Assembly: GCF_035712445.1 (NCBI RefSeq)
Contig: NZ_DASTAT010000132.1
Location: 1 to 42,776 of the forward strand
Origin: Oligoflexus sp.
Lineage (GTDB): Bacteria > Bdellovibrionota_B > Oligoflexia > Oligoflexales > Oligoflexaceae
Length of the DNA stretch: 42,776 nt
Direction: 5' to 3'
Numbering within the stretch: the first letter of the stretch is position 1; each line of letters begins with the position of its first letter. The translations under genes were made by a program, and so were the position numbers. The notes below the pieces were generated by a model. That model did not search any database. It saw only the letters and a list, made by a program, of their open reading frames with translations, and was not told the origin of the DNA. Of this stretch, positions 32,107-40,369 are shown piece after piece.

Positions 32107-33273
32107 ATGCAGCAGTATCGAGATAAAAGGGTCGCCGTCGTCGCGAGCACGAAAGAGGAAGGGGATATCCTCTTCCATATCCTGCGTTCATTTGGAATCG
32201 AACAGATCCGGGTGATGCTGGACAGCCGGGAGGTTTTGAACCTGGACCCCCAGGAGACTTTCCACCTCTTCGTCCTCCGGCATGAAACCACAGGTCTATC
32301 CGGCATCAGTCTGATGCAGCGCATACGCGCCAGCGGGCATTATGGAACGGAGAACTATCTGATCCTGGTGGATTCCATTAGTGAAGCGATGAAGCCTGTC
32401 TTTGAGGAATTCGATGTCCGCTATGTCCTTCCCAAACCCTTCACGGCCGATCGGATTGCCAGTCGCCTGGAATCCCTTCTGCGGGCCGAGTCGGAATTGA
32501 ATCCCTTCGAGATCACGATGCGCAGTGCGCGCGGAGCCTATTATTCCGGGCTTTTGACGATGGCTCGGGAACTCTGCCTCAGCCTTTTCCGAACCCATGG
32601 CTATCAGGAGCGGATCCTCACGCTCCTGGGCGAAATCGCTTTGAAGGAAAAGAAGACCAGCGAGGCGCGGAAGTTCTTCACCGCCGCTTTGAAAGTGAAT
32701 CCAGGATTTTTGCCGGCGACCCATCGCATGGCCGTCTCGCATATGTATGACAGGAACTTTAAAGAGGCGGCGTCGATGCTCGATGAGCTTTTGCCGCGCA
32801 ATCCCCTTAACCTTCAGCTGCTGGCGGATTCCGGCCAGGCCAGCTATGAGGTCGGCAATCACGATAAGGCCCGGCTCACCATGCTGCACCTGAAGCAGCT
32901 GGATGAAAAGGATCGCCTGGCTGCGGATGTGCTCGCCAAGGTTGCGATGGCCGAGGGCCGCGTGCTCGATGCCTGCCGTCATCTGCGCAAGAGTCATAGT
33001 GATGCTGAACTCGTGCAGTTTCTGAATAATGAAGGTGTACGTCTGTCCAAAGAAAAGGATCTGGATGGGGCCATTCGCATGTATGAACAGTGCCTGGGTG
33101 AGGTGCATGAAAGCGAGTTCGCCCATGCGATCTACTATAACCTGGGACTTGCTCATGCCAAGCGCCGGGAACACGGACCTGCGGCTCAGTATTTTCAGAT
33201 GGCCCTGGCCCGGAAGCCGGATTTCGTGAAGGCCCAGCAGGCCCTGGCGCGACTGGAGCCGATCGGCGCGTGA
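32107..33273 (+). CDS. pseudo-receiver plus TPR protein
   Basis: A 388-residue cytoplasmic protein. Residues about 6-125 have the fold pattern of a response-regulator receiver, seen in the beta1 RVAVVAS, the turn FHLFVLRHETTGLSG and the conserved Lys segment YVLPKPF. The phospho-acceptor Asp is absent: the equivalent position reads Arg-His-Glu, and the acidic pair at the end of beta1 is replaced. It is therefore probably not phosphorylated. Residues about 140-388 are TPR helices with NPGFLPATHRMAV-, AIYYNLGLAHAKRREHGPAA- and ALARKPDFVKAQQAL-type repeats, used for protein binding. AAGGAG lies 7 nt before the ATG. The 3' end is partly duplicated downstream and a strong terminator follows. Confidence 0.85.
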   Translation: MQQYRDKRVAVVASTKEEGDILFHILRSFGIEQIRVMLDSREVLNLDPQETFHLFVLRHETTGLSGISLMQRIRASGHYGTENYLILVDSISEAMKPVFEEFDVRYVLPKPFTADRIASRLESLLRAESELNPFEITMRSARGAYYSGLLTMARELCLSLFRTHGYQERILTLLGEIALKEKKTSEARKFFTAALKVNPGFLPATHRMAVSHMYDRNFKEAASMLDELLPRNPLNLQLLADSGQASYEVGNHDKARLTMLHLKQLDEKDRLAADVLAKVAMAEGRVLDACRHLRKSHSDAELVQFLNNEGVRLSKEKDLDGAIRMYEQCLGEVHESEFAHAIYYNLGLAHAKRREHGPAAQYFQMALARKPDFVKAQQALARLEPIGA

Positions 33274-33314
33274 TCGTGAAGGCTCAGTAGGCCGTCGTGC
33301 GACTGGAGCCAATT
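33226..33314 (+). repeat. degenerate tandem duplication of the TPR gene's 3' end
   Basis: The segment starting at 33226 (GTGAAGGCCCAGCAGGCC...) is repeated with a 50-nt period starting at 33276 (GTGAAGGCTCAGTAGGCC...). About five in six positions match over roughly 39 nt. The second copy lies after the stop codon and carries an in-frame TAG, so it is a non-coding fossil copy of the last TPR turn. Confidence 0.75.
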
Positions 33315-33337
33315 AGTATCTGTCATTTCAAAGTCGA

Positions 33338-33360
33338 GGGGCCTTGTGGGCCCCTTTTTT
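33338..33360 (+). terminator. strong rho-independent terminator
   Basis: GGGGCC (33338-33343) pairs with GGCCCC (33349-33354) around TTGTG and is followed by six T residues. It ends the receiver-TPR transcript about 65 nt after its stop codon. Confidence 0.9.
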
Positions 33361-33543
33361 ACACCCAAAAGCCAAGGGTTTAAAGAAGGATTCTGCACAC
33401 GACAAAAGTCACCTTCACCAAAATGTATGGCATTATTGCTCTATTGTTACAGCATCGTACATGATTCAGTCAATTATCGCCTATGCCTTCCGATAAGGAA
33501 TTATAAGATTTGCTGCACACAAGCAATAGAGGGAAGCCCCGCA

Positions 33544-33690
33544 ATGCGATTTGGACGTTACATCGTAGGATTGCCCAGCCAGGACAACGATACCTTGCAT
33601 CGTTCCCAAAACACCGAGGCGCCCCCATCGCAGGATAATGAGCAGGATGTCAACGGCTCCGAACAAAAGGATGCTGATGCCATAGTATGA
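33544..33690 (+). CDS. possible 48-residue hydrophilic protein
   Basis: A short frame starting at ATG 33544 and ending at 33690, preceded by GGAAG (33532-33536) 7 nt upstream. The predicted protein starts MRFGRYIVGL and is then very polar. It contains the block PSQDN twice, at about residues 11-15 and 28-32. The two copies use different synonymous codons (AGC CAG GAC AAC against TCG CAG GAT AAT). It lies between a terminator ending at 33360 and another at about 33744-33775, so it would be a transcription unit of its own. A TATAAG (33502-33507) could be a -10 box, but no good -35 box was found. No family was recognised. A non-coding RNA is the alternative. Confidence 0.35.
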   Translation: MRFGRYIVGLPSQDNDTLHRSQNTEAPPSQDNEQDVNGSEQKDADAIV

Positions 33691-33743
33691 TCCCAGACTC
33701 TCTTTTCCCAATCCTGGGAAGGCCTAAGCTTGCATGGTGGAGG

Positions 33744-33775
33744 GGGCTGACATGAGTCAGTCCCTTCGGTTTTTT
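33744..33775 (+). terminator. terminator overlapping the next convergent gene's stop
   Basis: GGG-CTGAC (33744-33751) pairs with GTCAG-CCC (33756-33764, one T bulged) around ATGA and is followed by TTCGGTTTTTT. It reads in the plus direction after the small frame at 33544-33690; the hairpin overlaps the stop codon of the minus-strand amidohydrolase-like gene. Confidence 0.6.
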
Positions 33776-34668
33776 GGGGGCAATGCGTCGTGAATCGCAT
33801 CCGCGAGGCAGCGGCCCAGACGCTCGATCTTATCCCCGGATAAAGGCACGTCATCCAATTGATAATCAGTGAAATCTTCGGCCCAGCTCGACAGAAGATG
33901 CTTCGGCACGTCGAGGGAAATCGAGGGCACGCTGCGAATGTGCTGACCGCTCAGGAACGCGGACGATGCGCAGTAGGGAACATTTTCCAGCTGCGGATAG
34001 TCGGCGTCATTCAGCGCGTTTTGAATGGAGGCCACAAGGCGAGGATCCGCCCAGCGCTGACCGTGATCGTCGGCTGTGATGAGGTCGATGCTGCGCCGGT
34101 ATTTGTGATCGCGCGCTTCGATGAATTGCGTCACGTAATCTTCCAAACGCTGGAAGGAAACGGGCAGGATATAACGGCTGCCGTTGCCATCCACGGGACA
34201 GAAGCTCGCCATCGAATGCACGTCGATCAGATAAGCCGCGTGGCCCGCTCTCATTTCCTCATAAAGCGCCGTCACGCGATCGAGCGTCTTTTGATGAATG
34301 GCCAGAAAACTTTCCTTCAGCTCGACGAAAAGCGCGGTCGGCAGACAGGATCGCAGGCAGTGATCCATCAGCCGGCCCCCGTCAATGATGGCGCGGGGAT
34401 AGTTCACACAGACGACCTGGCTCGATACGTCATAACGTCGAGCAAGGTTATGAGCGATGGCATGAGCCAGCTCATCCGCACCGACATCGCGTTCTATCGC
34501 TAAATATGTTTCGAAAAGCGGCCACACTGCTTGAAGTCGCGCATCGGCGGCTATCATCGGAAACGCCTCCAGGAAATCCTTGGCGTCTGCACCATGCGGT
34601 GATATCAAAAGCACCCGAGACGGACCGCCTGCCTCGTAGGTGGTTTCTTTCAAACTTTGGTAGGTCAT
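33757..34668 (-). CDS. N-formylglutamate amidohydrolase-like protein
   Basis: A 303-residue cytoplasmic protein with motifs of the N-formylglutamate deformylase superfamily. These are LLISPHGAD (about 20-28), IERDVGADELA (58-68), CVNYPRAIIDGG (88-99) and IDVHSM (about 150-155), where the Asp and His residues would bind zinc. The expected chemistry is hydrolysis of an N-acyl group from an amino-acid-like substrate; the true substrate is not known and no histidine-degradation genes are near. No good ribosome binding site precedes the ATG (GGGGAG lies too far, about 13 nt). It is divergent from the DUF1338 gene with a 98-nt gap. Confidence 0.7.
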   Translation of the reverse strand: MTYQSLKETTYEAGGPSRVLLISPHGADAKDFLEAFPMIAADARLQAVWPLFETYLAIERDVGADELAHAIAHNLARRYDVSSQVVCVNYPRAIIDGGRLMDHCLRSCLPTALFVELKESFLAIHQKTLDRVTALYEEMRAGHAAYLIDVHSMASFCPVDGNGSRYILPVSFQRLEDYVTQFIEARDHKYRRSIDLITADDHGQRWADPRLVASIQNALNDADYPQLENVPYCASSAFLSGQHIRSVPSISLDVPKHLLSSWAEDFTDYQLDDVPLSGDKIERLGRCLADAIHDALPPKNRRD

Positions 34669-34766
34669 AGGGTCTGGGTTTCTCCCCGGTCGATGGCTTG
34701 CATCTTAACATGAGTCCGCGGACCATGCTATGGTGATCGCTGGATTATAACGGAAGGAGGACGCGG

Positions 34767-35687
34767 GTGGAACTCATCAATCATTGCCGTCGTGAGGTCT
34801 TTAAAAGACTCTGGAAACATTACACGCAGCTCGTGCCGGATGTGGCGAAGCTGAACCAGGCGTTCCAGGCTCGCGGTGAAGAGTGGACCGAAGATCACGT
34901 GGCTTATCGCACCTTGCCCGGTGAATTCACCGGCGCTCATATCCTGCAGGGTGTGTTCGAAGTCCTCGGCTACACGCGCAAAGATGATTATTTCTTTGAC
35001 GCGAAGCAGCTGAAAGCGTTCTGGCTCTGTCCACCGGATGTGACCGGGCACACGCGCGACGCTTCGCCCAAGATCTTCGTTTCGGAATTGATCCCGACCA
35101 AATTCTCCTCGGACTTTCAGGAAGTCATTCGCCGCCTGACGTCGCAGGTGACCGCTTCCCCTTTGCGCCGCATCCAGCAGCTGCGTGATCAGGTGAAAGC
35201 CGGCAAGCAGGACGCCGCTGATGCATTGATCAAGGAATGCGTAACGCTGCTCACGACCTTCCCTTCATGGAATCGGCCGAGCCTTCGCGATTATGAAGTC
35301 CTGAAGAAAGAGAGCGAGTACGCGTCGTGGACCATGCTCTATGGGCATCAGATCAATCACTTCACCGTCAGCGTTCATCTTCTGAAATCCTTCAAGGGGA
35401 TAAAAGAACTCGCCGACTTTTTGGAGAAGGATGTGAAGGTGCCGATGAACAAGGTGGGCGGTGTCGTGAAGGGCACGCCTGATCTTCTTCTGGAGCAGAT
35501 TTCGACGATGGCCGTGGATATGGAGTACGAATTCCAGGAAGGCCTGGAGAAGGTGCCTTACGGCTTTGTGGAATTCGCGTATCGCTATCCCCTGGCTGGT
35601 AAGAAAACGGATGGCCAATGGCAGTCGTACTATCAGGGTTTTGTGACTTCGAACGCCGATAAGATTTTTGAATCGACCTTCAAATGA
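34767..35687 (+). CDS. DUF1338 (2-oxoadipate dioxygenase-like) protein
   Basis: A 306-residue protein of the DUF1338 family, whose characterised members are Fe(II) 2-oxoadipate dioxygenase/decarboxylases that make 2-hydroxyglutarate in D-lysine breakdown. The three metal ligands of the family can be placed: His44 (EDHVAYRT), His198 (YGHQINHFT) and Glu269 (FVEFAYRYP). The visible motifs therefore predict an active non-heme iron enzyme in the cytoplasm, though the substrate is inferred. The start is GTG with an excellent AAGGAGG (34754-34760) 6 nt upstream. A strong bidirectional terminator follows. Confidence 0.85.
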   Translation: MELINHCRREVFKRLWKHYTQLVPDVAKLNQAFQARGEEWTEDHVAYRTLPGEFTGAHILQGVFEVLGYTRKDDYFFDAKQLKAFWLCPPDVTGHTRDASPKIFVSELIPTKFSSDFQEVIRRLTSQVTASPLRRIQQLRDQVKAGKQDAADALIKECVTLLTTFPSWNRPSLRDYEVLKKESEYASWTMLYGHQINHFTVSVHLLKSFKGIKELADFLEKDVKVPMNKVGGVVKGTPDLLLEQISTMAVDMEYEFQEGLEKVPYGFVEFAYRYPLAGKKTDGQWQSYYQGFVTSNADKIFESTFK

Positions 35688-35693
35688 AACAAA

Positions 35694-35723
35694 AAGGCCT
35701 CGGTTTTTGATGACCGAGGCCTT
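35694..35723. terminator. bidirectional terminator
   Basis: AAGGCCTCGG (35694-35703) and CCGAGGCCTT (35714-35723) form a perfect 10-bp stem. On the minus strand TTTTTG follows, suiting the gene ending at 35771; the hairpin is also 7 nt after the DUF1338 stop (35687). Confidence 0.85.
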
Positions 35724-35770
35724 ACCATTGCGACCCAAGCTTGTTTCCAGCTTGAATGTTCCAACGAATC

Positions 35771-36730
35771 CTACTTCACATCCTTGCAGCAGCGAAAGCT
35801 CAGATGATAGTTCGCGTGACTATCAGGGTGACGCAAACGTGTGCCGTGCCAGTACGGGGCGCGCCAACGGCAGTGATCCGGATGTGCCTGGTATTTATCC
35901 CAGATAAACCAGCTGCCCTTCATTTCCGTGTAACCGAGTTCCTTGCTGCCTTTGCTCGCCATCTCTTCGGCCTTGGTCGGCAGATTCATGTGCTCCGCGG
36001 CGTTGCCATGCAGATCGAAGACTTCCAGCGCGCTCTTGCAATCCGGGAAGGAGCCGACGGGATAGGTGTTCGAACCGCAGCGCTGCCAGTCGCCACCGTT
36101 GCAGCCGTCGTCCTTGATGGAGTTCATGCCGCAGATCCCTTTTTTACGTTCCTTGCCATAGGAATAGACAGCGTTCTTATCCGCCACGCGATTATGCGCG
36201 AGGCGGCGCTGCCTTATTTTGTTTTCAGGTGATGCGTCCTTGAAGGTATCAAAGGCGTAATCCGGCTCCTCCAAAGCGCCGGCGCAGGCCCCTTCCCACT
36301 CATGCGCATCACAGATACGTTTGCCGATGGACGTGCAGATGTCGGCGGCTTCCACCGCGCGGGTCCAGACGACTGGATATTCACAGGGCACATTCGGGAA
36401 TTCAAACTGGTCGATGCACACTTTCGCAGCTTCCGCTTTCTCCTTGGCGGGATTATAAAGGGGAGCCATGTAAGGTGCACCGCAGATTTTTTCAAACTGC
36501 GGGTTTTCGAAAGTGACGCCAGCTTTCTTCGCTTTGTCGAGGCACTGCTCGGTGGTCATCGGGTGATGGGTGACTTTCGGATTGCCCTGGCCGATATAAG
36601 CCGAACGGCTGTGGAATTTCTCCAGGACCTTTTTATAGTCCTGAATCAAAGTCTCACGCTCCACCGCAAACGTGGGAGTTGCCCATAAAGCGATCAGAGC
36701 CAGGCACGTGGAAAGGGACCGCAGGATCAT
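35771..36730 (-). CDS. exported FGE-sulfatase-fold (SUMF1-like) protein, Cys-rich
   Basis: A 319-residue exported protein with signal peptide MILRSLSTCLALIALWATPTFA-type (1-22). The rest resembles the formylglycine-generating enzyme fold: KVCIDQFEFPNVPCEYPVVW, RICDAHEWEGACAG, VFDLHGNAAEHM and the ending HLSFRCCKD. The mature part has 14 cysteines, an even number suited to disulfide bonding. The two catalytic cysteines of true FGE, which lie in the segment before the last strand, are not in place; the matching region reads SWFIWDKYQAHPDHCRWRAP. It is more likely a ligand-binding or structural use of the fold. The ATG at 36730 is chosen (AAGGAG 6 nt upstream, signal peptide) over upstream codons in the open frame. 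Confidence 0.75.
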   Translation of the reverse strand: MILRSLSTCLALIALWATPTFAVERETLIQDYKKVLEKFHSRSAYIGQGNPKVTHHPMTTEQCLDKAKKAGVTFENPQFEKICGAPYMAPLYNPAKEKAEAAKVCIDQFEFPNVPCEYPVVWTRAVEAADICTSIGKRICDAHEWEGACAGALEEPDYAFDTFKDASPENKIRQRRLAHNRVADKNAVYSYGKERKKGICGMNSIKDDGCNGGDWQRCGSNTYPVGSFPDCKSALEVFDLHGNAAEHMNLPTKAEEMASKGSKELGYTEMKGSWFIWDKYQAHPDHCRWRAPYWHGTRLRHPDSHANYHLSFRCCKDVK

Positions 36731-36921
36731 ATCTGTCTCCTTGGACGAACAGCGAGAGCTGAAACACTGACATCCATCATAACCAATTCGCGGCATGCAG
36801 GTCCAGTTGGCTTGGATGATCGGGTGAGGGCTTGCATCGCACGTCGTTTTCGATGTACCTAAAGGATGGACACGGGGATGTGCATCCCTTCCATGACCTT
36901 TCATCGCATTGAGGAGCCTCT

Positions 36922-37404
36922 ATGAAACTTTTTGCTGCCCTGCTTCTTGCAGGAACCCTTGCCGCTCAGCCTTTGGCTGCGCAGAGCGGTGGCCGGGCCA
37001 AGCAGGCGATCGTCCACGCGGGAATTGATGAGGGTGGCCTTGCGCTCGGTGGAGACTTTTTGGTCAACGACACCGCCACGGAAAGTTACGGCGGCTATCT
37101 GCGGATCTTTTCCAAGGACGAGGACAAAGGGGCTCCCGCGATCTTTGCGATCGGCGCATCGGGTCGTGGTCATGTGAAGGTTGGTATTTTTGAATACTAC
37201 CTGTCGCCCGGGTTCGGACTGATTCATCACAGTCTGGATGAATCGGAGGTCCTCTTCGGGCCGACCTTGACCTATGGTTTGACTGCGGATCTGGATCAGT
37301 ACATCGGCCTTGGCGTCGAGAACACGAAACTTTATAGCTGGATCGGCGAATACAAGGGCCTGATCAAGGACACGTTCCTGGCTCATGTGCGCTTCCGCCT
37401 GTGA
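36922..37404 (+). CDS. small exported beta-strand protein, function unknown
   Basis: A 160-residue protein with a signal peptide (about 1-21, ending LAAQ). The mature part has alternating strand-like segments with many glycines and aromatics (ALGGDFLVN, SYGGYLRIFS, AHVRFRL end), as in small outer-membrane barrels or periplasmic beta proteins. The C-terminal residue pattern (HVRFRL) is compatible with an outer-membrane insertion signal. GAGGAG precedes the ATG. The stop is 9 nt before the next gene, so the two may be co-transcribed. No family was recognised. Confidence 0.65.
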   Translation: MKLFAALLLAGTLAAQPLAAQSGGRAKQAIVHAGIDEGGLALGGDFLVNDTATESYGGYLRIFSKDEDKGAPAIFAIGASGRGHVKVGIFEYYLSPGFGLIHHSLDESEVLFGPTLTYGLTADLDQYIGLGVENTKLYSWIGEYKGLIKDTFLAHVRFRL

Positions 37405-37413
37405 GATTTTTTT

Positions 37414-38271
37414 ATGCACTTCGGTCGCGTTCAGGATGATCGCGCTTTGGATCTGGCCCTGCCGGATCCCCGGCCGCGCACACAGGGATTTTTAAAGCTC
37501 GATCACAAGGGCCGTGGCCTCATACGCTGCGGGGCTCCGGTGTGGGTTTGCAAGGAATGGACAGGTACTGTCTATCCCGAGGGCGCGCGTCCTTCCGAAT
37601 ATCTCTCCGCTTATGCTCAGCATTATGATTGCGTGGAATATAACGGCTCTTTTTATCACCTGCCCGCTGCGCATCAGGTCGCGGGCTGGGTGGCCCAGGT
37701 GCCGGAGGGTTTTTCCTTCTGCCCGAAGGTGCCGCAGGATCTTTCGCATAAGATGCATCAGTCGCTTGATGTGGAGCTGATGCAAAGGTTCAAGACGGTG
37801 TGCAGCTGGTTCGAGGATCACCTGGGACTCATATTCATGCAGCTGCCCGACTGGTTTGCGCCTGCGCATTTTCCTGCTTTGGTGGGCTTCATTGAGCATT
37901 GGGATAACGCGTTTCCCCTGGCGATCGAGTTCCGGCATCCAGATTGGTTCAAGGATCATATGCTTTTGGATCCTGTCATCAATCTTCTTTTCAAAAGCAA
38001 AATAGCCACAGTCATCACCGACAGTCCTGGGCGGCGCGATGTGGTGCATATGGCTTTAACGCAGCCGAAGGTCATGGTGCGGTTTCTGGGTTGCTTCCCC
38101 TCGCGGAAGGACGATCAGCGCGTGCGGGCCTGGATGGATAGGCTGACGGAATGGGCCGAGGCCGGGATGGATGAGCTGTATTTCTTCGCTCATCAGGAAA
38201 GGCACGGAGCGATTCCGCAGACGGTGGATTTCGCGCTGCGGTATCTTTATGAGAAGCGGGTTTTACATTAA
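37414..38271 (+). CDS. DUF72 family protein
   Basis: A 285-residue protein of the DUF72 TIM-barrel family. Seen are the N-terminal IRCGAPVWVCKEWTGTVYPEGA, the YAQHYDCVEYNGSFYHLP strand (about 66-83), LGLIFMQLPDWF (about 136-147) and LAIEFRHPDWF (about 169-179). The family has no settled function; a nuclease or ligand-binding role has been guessed. No ribosome binding site is clear before the ATG (a T-run lies there), so it may be translated by coupling from the gene just upstream. Its stop overlaps the convergent M48 gene by 4 nt. Confidence 0.82.
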   Translation: MHFGRVQDDRALDLALPDPRPRTQGFLKLDHKGRGLIRCGAPVWVCKEWTGTVYPEGARPSEYLSAYAQHYDCVEYNGSFYHLPAAHQVAGWVAQVPEGFSFCPKVPQDLSHKMHQSLDVELMQRFKTVCSWFEDHLGLIFMQLPDWFAPAHFPALVGFIEHWDNAFPLAIEFRHPDWFKDHMLLDPVINLLFKSKIATVITDSPGRRDVVHMALTQPKVMVRFLGCFPSRKDDQRVRAWMDRLTEWAEAGMDELYFFAHQERHGAIPQTVDFALRYLYEKRVLH

Positions 38272-39374
38272 TCGTCGTCCTCGGCGGGCGCTTTTTCGCA
38301 GGCCGTTCGCAGGATATTCCAGGATTGAAGGCTCAGGGCTTCTTTGCCTTCCGGCTGGGGGTAGCTCTCCCGGAGGCTGGCTACGCGTTTCGATGTTTCC
38401 GGGTGGGTCGAGAAAATATCGAGCACCGGCTTTAAAAAGCGCAGAATAGCGTGAGTCTCTTCCTTGTCGTCCTCTCGCATCGTGATCGCATCCAGCGCCG
38501 AGGCCAGGGCCTTCGGGCTGTAGCCTGTTGCCACGAGACGCTCGGCACCGAAATGATCCGCCTCCTCTTCCATTTCGCGTGATAGGGCCATTTCCCCGGC
38601 CTGTTTCATCAGCGAGGGATCGACGACAAAGGCTCCGGAAAAATCACCGACCAGAACACCCCAGGCAAAGCCGGACAGCGACGCGCGAATGAATTCACTC
38701 AGATTATGTCTGAGTTCCACATGACCCAATTCATGACCGAGAATGGCCAGCAGTTCCTCGGAACTATGAATGCGCCGCAGAAGTCCTGTTGTGACCGCGA
38801 TCTTGCGGCCGGGAAGGGCAAAGGCATTCGCCATGTCCCAGTCGAGGAGCATAAAGTCGATGGGGGCCGCGTTTGCATCCTGCGGGCGAATCTTCTGTCC
38901 GAGTTCAGCCAGAATTTCGTTCGCCTGCATATCATGGCAGCCATGTTTTTCAAAAAAAGTTTCGGGAAGGAGCGAGGCGAACAGCTGGCGCTCCCTTTCC
39001 GGGCTGATGCTGCTGGCGATGCCTCGTGATAAAGGCCGCATGCCCATGATCAAGAGCGTGACGAGGACGATGACCGAGGCCAGAAGGCCGGCGATCACCG
39101 CATTTTTTCGTGAACCGCGAACCTTGTCGAGCGCGTCCAGACCTGGAAGGTTGGCAAGATCCGCGCCGGATACAAGAAGGGTCGCATCGGTTTTTCTATG
39201 CGTATAGAGTACAGCGTTGGGCTGTTTCTCCCAGTGAAGTTCGGCCATCGTCCATGTAAGGGACGGCGCATTCACCCGCTGAATGATCCACTGCCCTTGG
39301 ATAAAGGACGCCTGGACTGATTCTTCGACTGGGCTTTGGCCGTCGCAAAAAATAGCGGAAAAAACCTGCTGCAT
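38268..39374 (-). CDS. M48-family membrane metalloprotease
   Basis: A 368-residue protein with one transmembrane helix (about 90-112) and an M48 protease domain. Zinc site: HELGH (His214, Glu215, His218) and the downstream ExEAD (Glu269). The N-terminal 85 residues form a small beta domain. It would degrade or process membrane proteins or periplasmic proteins, as HtpX/BepA relatives do. The ATG at 39374 is chosen (GGGAG 8 nt upstream) over upstream codons in the open frame. It begins 2 nt after the stop of the YjgN gene, so the two are one operon; YjgN-M48 gene pairs are seen in other bacteria. Confidence 0.87.
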   Translation of the reverse strand: MQQVFSAIFCDGQSPVEESVQASFIQGQWIIQRVNAPSLTWTMAELHWEKQPNAVLYTHRKTDATLLVSGADLANLPGLDALDKVRGSRKNAVIAGLLASVIVLVTLLIMGMRPLSRGIASSISPERERQLFASLLPETFFEKHGCHDMQANEILAELGQKIRPQDANAAPIDFMLLDWDMANAFALPGRKIAVTTGLLRRIHSSEELLAILGHELGHVELRHNLSEFIRASLSGFAWGVLVGDFSGAFVVDPSLMKQAGEMALSREMEEEADHFGAERLVATGYSPKALASALDAITMREDDKEETHAILRFLKPVLDIFSTHPETSKRVASLRESYPQPEGKEALSLQSWNILRTACEKAPAEDDD

Positions 39375-39376
39375 GA

Positions 39377-40369
39377 TCAGACTCCCAGCGACATGTCCAC
39401 GCCCCAAAGATCACTCATGGTTTCCCCACCTGCCGAGGCAAGGTCCTTGTTTTGACGAACAGCGGAGAAATCAAACTGGCCCAACACAGCGTAACGCTGC
39501 AGAAGGCGCTGACGAGCCCAGACCGCAACCCAAGGGTAGGCGAGGCCGAGAGTCAAAGTGGTCAGAATCAGAGGCACAAAGATCATGGAGATGATATCGA
39601 TGCCGGTGAGCTGCGCGCGCACAACGGTCTGATCACCGATGCGGGTATGGTTGGCATCGAAGTTCATGCGCCTGGCCAGGGCAAACGGAGTATAAAGATA
39701 GCAGGTCACGACCATCAGCAGCGCGTTTTCAATCGCGAGCCAATAGGAATCGCTGAGGCGCGCGGTATAGCTGAAGGGAACGTTGCCCCAGCGGGTGGCG
39801 TTGGTCAGATTTTTTCTAAGGTTATAAAGCAGCACCGGCAGGTAAAGACCGAGCGTCAGAGAAACGAAAATAAGGTCCAGGGCGTAGCGCTTGAAGAAAG
39901 CATTCCGCTGGCTTCGATCTATGGAAAAATATATCGAGCGGTAACGTGTGCGCGAGAGGCGATAGGCTTTACCACCCCAGATGACCAAAGGCAGAAGGCC
40001 GTAGAAGAGGAGTGTGAAAATACCGGACAGCACGGCGCCCAGAACCGGCGATTCCGCCGTGATACGGCTGCCATAGATAATGCCGGCATAGATGACTCCG
40101 TAAACCAGAAGGCCTTTGAAATAGCCGATGGCGATTTCCTTGCCGTTGCCGGTGAAGGAAAACGCGTGAGATCCGAGTTTCGTATGATTCATCAGAAAGC
40201 GCAGGCGTTCCGCGCGGGCCCAGGGGTAATAGAGGCCAAGGGTCACAAGGGTGAGCAGGGTGGTTTTCAAAAGGATCAGAAGATAGTCCAACGCCTGGCC
40301 GTTGAAACCCAGCGTGAGATCGACGGGACTTGACTGACTTTGCGGGGCGTTTTCCTGTATTTCTGTCAT
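39377..40369 (-). CDS. YjgN/DUF898 family membrane protein
   Basis: A 330-residue polytopic membrane protein with about eight hydrophobic segments. The repeated motif TLGLYYPWARAERLRFLMNHT (about 41-61), repeated in variant form near 160-190 (LTLGLYLPVLLYNLRKNLTN), 215-245 and 285-310 (LTLGLAYPWVAVWARQRLL), is the DUF898 signature. The protein is an inner-membrane protein of unknown role. The start at 40369 is supported by AAGG about 9 nt upstream; earlier codons in the open frame lack a ribosome binding site. It is the first gene of the pair with the M48 protease. Confidence 0.82.
   Translation of the reverse strand: MTEIQENAPQSQSSPVDLTLGFNGQALDYLLILLKTTLLTLVTLGLYYPWARAERLRFLMNHTKLGSHAFSFTGNGKEIAIGYFKGLLVYGVIYAGIIYGSRITAESPVLGAVLSGIFTLLFYGLLPLVIWGGKAYRLSRTRYRSIYFSIDRSQRNAFFKRYALDLIFVSLTLGLYLPVLLYNLRKNLTNATRWGNVPFSYTARLSDSYWLAIENALLMVVTCYLYTPFALARRMNFDANHTRIGDQTVVRAQLTGIDIISMIFVPLILTTLTLGLAYPWVAVWARQRLLQRYAVLGQFDFSAVRQNKDLASAGGETMSDLWGVDMSLGV

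Noticed and set aside
32296..33312. Minus-strand frame of 338 codons opposite the receiver-TPR gene
   Set aside because: The plus-strand gene has a clear ribosome binding site and TPR motifs; the opposite frame has neither.
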